Part shown: in pieces, positions 58,252 through 62,608 of the stretch
How the letters are laid out: every line of letters begins with the position of its first letter
Numbering within the stretch: the first letter of the stretch is position 1
Source of the DNA: Oxalobacteraceae bacterium
Lineage (GTDB): Bacteria > Pseudomonadota > Gammaproteobacteria > Burkholderiales > Burkholderiaceae_D
NCBI GenBank assembly: GCA_030698225.1
Contig: JAUYNR010000051.1
Span: forward strand, 1-62,608
Direction: 5' to 3'
Length of the DNA stretch: 62,608 nucleotides
The notes under the pieces: generated by a model
Told to the model about the DNA's origin: nothing
What the model saw: only the letters and a program-made list of their open reading frames with translations
Databases searched by the model: none
Translations under genes and position numbers: made by a program

Positions 58252-59163
58252 TCAGCCGTCCACGGCCAGCCGCTGTCGCAACCGAGGCACCGCCCAATCG
58301 ACGAAGCTGCGTACCCGGGAAGAGAGCAGCCGGGAGTGGGGGTAGACGACATGGACCGGAATCGGTGCCGGCTCGAAATCCTGCAAGACCCGCTGCAGCG
58401 ACCCGGCGGCAAGCGCCCCGCGCACCTGGTAATCGAGGAAGGCGCCGCAACCCAGGCCTTTGATACAGGCGTCCAACGCGATGTCGATCTGGTTGGTGGT
58501 CAGGATGCCCTTGATCGGCACCCGGGTCGTTATGCGTTCGGCGCCGCCGTCTGAGAACTCCCATTCCGACCCTGACGCCACGCCGAGGAACCGCAGACAG
58601 CGGTGCCGGGCCAGATCCGCCGGCCGATCCGGTGTGCCTGCCCGTCGCAGGTAGTCCGGGCTGGCGCAGATGATGCGGCGCGTCGTGCCCAGTGGCACCG
58701 CGACCAGTGAGGAGTCGCGCAAATGGCCAATGCGGATTGCCGCATCCATGCCTTCTTCCAGCAGGTCCACCACCCGGTCGAACAGCATCAGTTCGGCATG
58801 GACCGCCGGGTAGGCGATGAGGAAATCGGCAACTACCGGCCCGACGTGCAGTCGCCCGAACATCACCGGGGCGGTGATCGCCAGCTTACCCACCGGCTTC
58901 GCCTGCCGCGCCGATAGGGCGCTCTCCGCCTCCTCGACCTCGGCCAGGACGCGGCGGCAGCGCTCGAAATACTCCAGTCCCTCGTCGGTCAGGGCGATGC
59001 GGCGCGTGGTCCGGTTCAGCAGCCGCGTTCCCAGCGCTCCTTCGAGCGTCGCCAGCGAGCGCACCACCGAGGTGAGCGAGATATCGAGCACGCCGGCGGC
59101 GGCCGTCAGGCTGCCCGCCTCGGCGATGCGCACGAAAATCTCCATTGCCCGTAGCTTGTCCAT
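58252..59163 (-). CDS. LysR-family transcriptional regulator
   Basis: A 303-residue regulator. The N-terminal winged helix (MDKLRAMEIFVRIAEAGSLTAAAGVLDISLTSVVRSLATLE) is followed by a substrate-binding domain (GKLAITAPVMFGRLHVGPV, DAAIRIGHLRDSSLVAV). It is divergent from the flavin-oxidase-like and GST genes, the usual layout when a LysR protein controls its neighbours. The inducer is unknown. Its high GC differs somewhat from the surrounding genes. Confidence 0.92.
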   Translation of the reverse strand: MDKLRAMEIFVRIAEAGSLTAAAGVLDISLTSVVRSLATLEGALGTRLLNRTTRRIALTDEGLEYFERCRRVLAEVEEAESALSARQAKPVGKLAITAPVMFGRLHVGPVVADFLIAYPAVHAELMLFDRVVDLLEEGMDAAIRIGHLRDSSLVAVPLGTTRRIICASPDYLRRAGTPDRPADLARHRCLRFLGVASGSEWEFSDGGAERITTRVPIKGILTTNQIDIALDACIKGLGCGAFLDYQVRGALAAGSLQRVLQDFEPAPIPVHVVYPHSRLLSSRVRSFVDWAVPRLRQRLAVDG

Positions 59164-59296
59164 GCAGTCGATATTACACCGGATATCGGCGTAGTCTATG
59201 CAGTATTAGTCTATTTGTTACGCCGTACGCAATGGTTAATATTACCTCCATCGGCCGCGCCTGATGTGCGAGCCACCTTCAACCCGGGAGACCCGC

Positions 59297-59926
59297 ATGC
59301 CGCGACGCTTCGCGCAACTGACCTTTACCGACAGCGTGAAAGCGGCGCAGGCCCGTTACGGAACCCGCTTGCACAATGAACGCTACGAGGCCAGCGCGGC
59401 AAGCAATGCGGAGCTTGGCGCGAGCGAGAGCGAATTCATCGCGGCACGCGATAGTTTCTACCTGGCGACGGTGAGCGAAACCGGTTGGCCCTATGTCCAG
59501 CATCGCGGCGGCCGCCCCGGTTTTCTCAAGGTGCTCGACGCGAAGACGCTGGCCTTCGCCGATTTCCGCGGCAACCTGCAATACCAGAGCGTCGGCAACC
59601 TCGGAGGTGACGATCGGGTCTGCCTCATTCTCGTCGATTACCCGCAGCGTCGTCGCCTGAAGCTGCTCGGCCATGCGCGGATTATCGATCTCGCCGAAGT
59701 CGGCGAACGGGCACCGGCCCTGCCCGGCCAACTGCAAATCGACGATGCCGGCGCCAAGGTCGAGCGGGTGCTGCTGATCGAGGTCGAGGCTTTCGACTGG
59801 AACTGCGCCCGGCACATCACGCCGCGCTTCAGCGAGCGCGAGATGCAGGAAGTTATCGACCCCTTTCGCCAGCGCATCGCCGTGCTCGAGGCGCGGCTGC
59901 GCGAGCTCGGCTGCGAGCCGCCATGA
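59297..59926 (+). CDS. Pyridoxamine 5'-phosphate oxidase-related flavin/heme-type split-barrel protein
   Basis: A 209-residue protein of the PNPOx-like split-barrel family: FYLATVSETGWPYVQHRGGRPGFLKVLD and FADFRGNLQYQSVGNL are the FMN-binding style segments, and a C-terminal helical region follows. Such proteins often act as FMN-dependent oxidoreductases on small molecules. The start MPRRFAQL has GGGAG 7 nt upstream. It lies 66 nt before the GST gene and is divergent from lysR, so it is a probable regulated target. Confidence 0.85.
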   Translation: MPRRFAQLTFTDSVKAAQARYGTRLHNERYEASAASNAELGASESEFIAARDSFYLATVSETGWPYVQHRGGRPGFLKVLDAKTLAFADFRGNLQYQSVGNLGGDDRVCLILVDYPQRRRLKLLGHARIIDLAEVGERAPALPGQLQIDDAGAKVERVLLIEVEAFDWNCARHITPRFSEREMQEVIDPFRQRIAVLEARLRELGCEPP

Positions 59927-59992
59927 GGCGGGCGCTGGCATGAAAATTCGTTGTCCCATTCACCTCAATAACTACACAAGAAGGAGCAAATC

Positions 59993-60586
59993 ATGAAATT
60001 GTATGATCTGGAGTTGTCCGGCAATTGTTACAAGGTTCGCCTGTTCGCCGCGCTGGCACAGATTCCGCTGGATATCGTGGCGGTTGATTTTCTCGGTGGC
60101 GCGCACAAGCAGGCGCCGCTGATCGACCTCAACCGCTGGGGTGAGATTCCGATCCTGGTCGACGGCGAGGTGGTGCTGCGCGACTCCCAGGCCATCCTGG
60201 TCTATCTCGCCGTCAAATACGCCGGCGAAACGTGGTTCCCGCGCGGCGCGGCCGGCATGGCGGAGGTCGTGCAGTGGCTGTCGACGGCAGCCAACGATGT
60301 ACAGAACGGGCCCGCGTCGGCGCGCCTGGTGGATAAGTTTGGCTACGCGATCGACAAGGCCGACACGCTGAAGCGCTCGGCGCGCATCCTGCCCCTGATC
60401 GAAGCACACCTCGCCGGCCACCAGTGGCTGGCGCTGGAGCGTCCGACCATCGCCGATTGCGCGGTCTTCCCTTATGTCGCCCTGGCGCCGGAAGGCGGGG
60501 TCTCGCTCTCGGACTACCCGAACACCCGGCAGTGGCTGGGCAGGGTCAGGGCGCTGCCGCACTTCCTCGCCATGCCCGGCGTTTAA
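59993..60586 (+). CDS. Glutathione S-transferase family protein
   Basis: A 197-residue GST. The thioredoxin-like N-domain starts KLYDLELSGNCYKVRLF, with Ser9/Cys12 near the glutathione site, and NRWGEIPILVDGEVVLRDSQAILVYLA supplies the cis-Pro and the SNAIL-like DSQA motif. The C-domain is helical with RPTIADCAVFPY. A good ribosome binding site (AAGGAG) precedes it. It is in the PNPOx-like operon; detoxification or oxidative chemistry is likely. Confidence 0.9.
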   Translation: MKLYDLELSGNCYKVRLFAALAQIPLDIVAVDFLGGAHKQAPLIDLNRWGEIPILVDGEVVLRDSQAILVYLAVKYAGETWFPRGAAGMAEVVQWLSTAANDVQNGPASARLVDKFGYAIDKADTLKRSARILPLIEAHLAGHQWLALERPTIADCAVFPYVALAPEGGVSLSDYPNTRQWLGRVRALPHFLAMPGV

Positions 60587-60771
60587 GCTGGTTTCCTGCA
60601 GGGCAGGCGGCCGGGCGTCATCGAAGTGCCCGCCGCTTTCGCTCGGACCAGATCGAATGCGTTGAACAGATCATCCCAGCCACTGTCACGCGATTCGAGG
60701 GCACGGCGCAGCAACTGCGCAACGAGGCGACTATCCGCAAGGAATGGCTGTAAGTTTGACGGGCAACACAT
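60583..60771 (-). CDS. Short ORF, unrecognised (doubtful)
   Basis: A 62-codon frame in the gap after the GST gene. Its middle (RLVAQLLRRALESRDSGWDDLFNAFD) looks like a charged helix with some resemblance to antitoxin tails, but there is no partner gene and no clear ribosome binding site. It may be a fragment. The opposite strand also has an open frame, so neither is secure. Confidence 0.2.
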   Translation of the reverse strand: MCCPSNLQPFLADSRLVAQLLRRALESRDSGWDDLFNAFDLVRAKAAGTSMTPGRLPCRKPA

Positions 60772-60874
60772 CTGTTGATTCTCAGTGCAGCAATGTTTTT
60801 AATCTGGAATGTTGCCGAAATACAGGTTTTCCGGATTAGAATCGCTCCACTAAAATCACACCGTGGAGACAGCC

Positions 60875-62089
60875 ATGTGGCGCAAAGCCGTACCGTCCAT
60901 CGTTTTGTCGTGCACCTTTTCCGTCATTGGTTTACCTGCGCAGGCGCAGCAAGATCCTGCTGCGGCGCTCAGGATTGGCGTTTCCGGCCCGTTTTCCGGC
61001 GGCTCCAGCCCGATGGGCCAAAGCATGCTGAACGGGATCCGCCTGGCCGTCGATGAAATCAATCATATCGGCGGCATCAACGGCAGGACGATCGCATTGA
61101 TCGAACGCGACGATCAGGCAAAAAATGAAATCGGGGCAAAAATTGCCCAGGAATTCGTCCGGCAGAACGTCGTCGCAGCGATTGGCATCGTCAATACCGG
61201 AGTCGGCCTGGCTTCCATCGATGCCTATCAGGCGGCCAAAATCCCGCTGCTGATCGCCGTTTCCACCGGCACTTCGCTGACCAGGAAATATGCGCCTCCG
61301 CAGGCAGCGGAAAACTATATCTTCCGCATTTCGCCGACCCTCGATCTGGAGGCCAAGGTTCTGGTGGCCGACCTCAAGCGGCGTGGCTTGACGAATGTGG
61401 CGTTGCTGGCCGATACCACCGCCTATGGCGAAGCCGGGCTCAAATCCTTTGCGCAGCATGGCAAGCTGGCCGGCATCAAGCTGCTGTCCGAAGAACGCTT
61501 CAATATCGGCGACCTTGACATGAGCGCGCAAGTGCGGCGCGCCAAGGCAAGCGCGGCCCAGGCCCTGGTGGTGTGGGGGATCGGGCCGGAACTGGCGATC
61601 ATTGCAAAAAACCGTGAACAACAGAGATGGAAGGTGCCATTGCTGGGTAGCTGGACTTTTTCGATGCGCAATTTCATCGATGGCGCCGGCAAGGCAGGCG
61701 AGGGCGCGCTGATGCCGCAGACCTTCATCCAGGATGTCGGTTCGACCAGCAAGAACAGCTTCTTGCTGGCTTACAGGCGCACTTTCAAGACCGACACGAT
61801 TTCTTCGCCGATGAGCGCGGCCCAGGGTTACGACGGCATGCACCTGCTGTATCTGGCAATGCGGCAAGCGGATTCGACCGAGGGCGTGAAAATCAAGGAA
61901 GCCTTCGAAAATCTGAAGAGCCGCTATCAGGGCGTGATCACCAATTATCACAAACCGTTTTCCAGCCTCGACCACGATGCCATCACGCAAAACATGCTGC
62001 TGCTGGGCAAGGTCACTGCCGGCCGGATAGATTACGCGTATGCCGATGACCAGCGGCGCGGCGCATTGATGCGCCTGAAAGACAAGTGA
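60875..62089 (+). CDS. ABC transporter substrate-binding protein, branched-chain amino acid (LivK) type
   Basis: A 404-residue periplasmic binding protein. A signal peptide (MWRKAVPSIVLSCTFSVIGLPAQAQ) is followed by the type I fold: LRIGVSGPFSGGSSPMGQSMLNGIRLAVDEIN, then AIGIVNTGVGLASIDAYQAAKIPLLIAVSTGT. GGAG lies 8 nt before the ATG. No permease or ATPase gene is adjacent, so it is an orphan here; such proteins bind amino acids, amides, aromatic acids or urea. Confidence 0.9.
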   Translation: MWRKAVPSIVLSCTFSVIGLPAQAQQDPAAALRIGVSGPFSGGSSPMGQSMLNGIRLAVDEINHIGGINGRTIALIERDDQAKNEIGAKIAQEFVRQNVVAAIGIVNTGVGLASIDAYQAAKIPLLIAVSTGTSLTRKYAPPQAAENYIFRISPTLDLEAKVLVADLKRRGLTNVALLADTTAYGEAGLKSFAQHGKLAGIKLLSEERFNIGDLDMSAQVRRAKASAAQALVVWGIGPELAIIAKNREQQRWKVPLLGSWTFSMRNFIDGAGKAGEGALMPQTFIQDVGSTSKNSFLLAYRRTFKTDTISSPMSAAQGYDGMHLLYLAMRQADSTEGVKIKEAFENLKSRYQGVITNYHKPFSSLDHDAITQNMLLLGKVTAGRIDYAYADDQRRGALMRLKDK

Positions 62090-62126
62090 CCGGCTGCTGA
62101 AGCAGCAGGCAAGTCCGGGCCAACAA

Positions 62127-62154
62127 CCGGTGCATCAATGCATCGGTTTTTTTT
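62127..62154 (+). terminator. Rho-independent terminator after the binding-protein gene
   Basis: An 8-bp stem CCGGTGCA / TGCATCGG with one G-T pair and a short loop, followed by eight T. It is 37 nt behind the stop. Confidence 0.9.
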
Positions 62155-62271
62155 ATGCTTAAAATAATACGGTCGTTCTTTTTACGCTATAGTGGGACGC
62201 CGTCAAAATGCCGGATTCCCAGCAGCCGCACTTCAATCGTCAGAGACTACCGCAACGCAAAAGGAACAGTT

Positions 62272-62550
62272 ATGACTGCAGAATATCAAGTCAATGGCGC
62301 GGTCGCTGTCATTACCCTGAACAATCCGCCGGTAAACGGCATGGGATGGTCAACCCGCAGCGCGCTGGTCGACGCGATGAAAAAGGCGCTGGCAGACGAT
62401 GCGGTCAAGGCGGTGGTGATAACCGGCGCCGGCAACGCGTTTTCCGGCGGCGCCGACATCCGGGAATTCAACCTAATTTCCTCAGTTAGCCCGTTGCCAG
62501 GAGTGGCGGCGGCGTCGCTCTGGCGGGATTTGGAGCGCTTGCGGCAATAA
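62272..62550 (+). pseudogene. Enoyl-CoA hydratase/isomerase gene truncated near codon 67
   Basis: It begins MTAEYQVNGAVAVITLNNPPVNGMGW, the crotonase start seen in FadB/FadJ-type multifunctional proteins, and includes TGAGNAFSGGADIREFN, half of the oxyanion-hole region. After REFN (about 62471) the family sequence stops abruptly and 24 unrelated codons lead to TAA. AAGGA lies 7 nt before the ATG. The break is probably an insertion or rearrangement whose other end is beyond the window. Confidence 0.75.
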
Positions 62551-62608
62551 TTTTATCGACGATATAGTGCGCCAGCGCCTTCCATCGCTGCACAGACGGC
62601 AACTGAGG
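62486..62608 (-). CDS. C-terminal 40 residues of an unidentified protein entering from the right edge
   Basis: On the minus strand an open frame reads PQLPSVQRWKALAHYIVDK... and ends at TAA 62488-62486. It begins exactly where the hydratase gene breaks off, so it may be the tail of a transposase or of another inserted gene. No family can be assigned. Confidence 0.3.
   Translation of the reverse strand, partial: PQLPSVQRWKALAHYIVDKIIAASAPNPARATPPPLLATG

Overview
The window looks like a chromosomal piece of a betaproteobacterium, most likely Oxalobacteraceae (Herminiimonas/Herbaspirillum-like). This is inferred from gene order and protein style: tig-clpP-clpX-lon-hupB-tRNA-Val-tRNA-Asp-tRNA-Asp-ppiD, the selO-msrB-yciB-bolA-PPIase block, hpnCDE, and a moderately GC-rich core. 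No database search was possible, so the assignment is an inference.

Left third (1-17914): a surface-polysaccharide locus, almost all on the minus strand. From the right it runs: initiating sugar-phosphate transferase (wcaJ-like), GDP-mannose hydrolase and manC; then gmd-fcl (GDP-L-fucose); then ddhA-ddhB-ddhC (CDP-4-keto-3,6-dideoxyglucose). Next comes an unusual trio: a DegT aminotransferase, an ATP-grasp ligase, and a fused CX5R phosphatase/SDR protein. A Wzx flippase, a family 2 glycosyltransferase and a VirK/YbjX protein complete the locus. The left 8 kb is visibly AT-rich. Two short remnants that resemble sugar 3,5-epimerase N-termini flank ddhC, so the dideoxyhexose branch may have lost its original epimerase. 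The DegT/ATP-grasp/phosphatase-SDR trio is the best candidate for an undescribed pathway.

Middle (18253-33404): a translationally coupled tsaB-rimI-uracil-DNA glycosylase-DUF1853 operon, then lplT, alr and radA. The squalene operon hpnC-hpnD-hpnE follows, then an RND efflux adaptor and pump pair behind a clear sigma70 promoter flanked by operator-like repeats, and tRNA-Leu.

Right (33617-62608): protein quality control (tig, clpP, clpX, lon), hupB, three tRNAs, ppiD, selU, tesA, an ABC ATPase, nnr, dadA, purL, a parvulin, bolA, yciB, msrB and selO. After these come a long-chain acyl-CoA synthetase gene broken by one in-frame amber codon, a LysR/flavin-oxidase-like/GST module, a branched-chain amino-acid type binding protein, and an enoyl-CoA hydratase gene cut short about 140 bp before the window edge.

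Across the window there is a dispersed non-coding repeat of about 75-90 bp in five copies (21.3, 24.0, 28.0, 46.8 and 56.3 kb). It has a left AT-rich arm, a central stem with consensus CGCNNTGAATATATGCGG and, in four copies, an ATACYCC box exactly 20 nt later. A separate GC-rich palindrome (CCCTCTCCCGC/GCGGGAGAGGG) of REP type occurs at 14.2, 14.35 and 26.9 kb.
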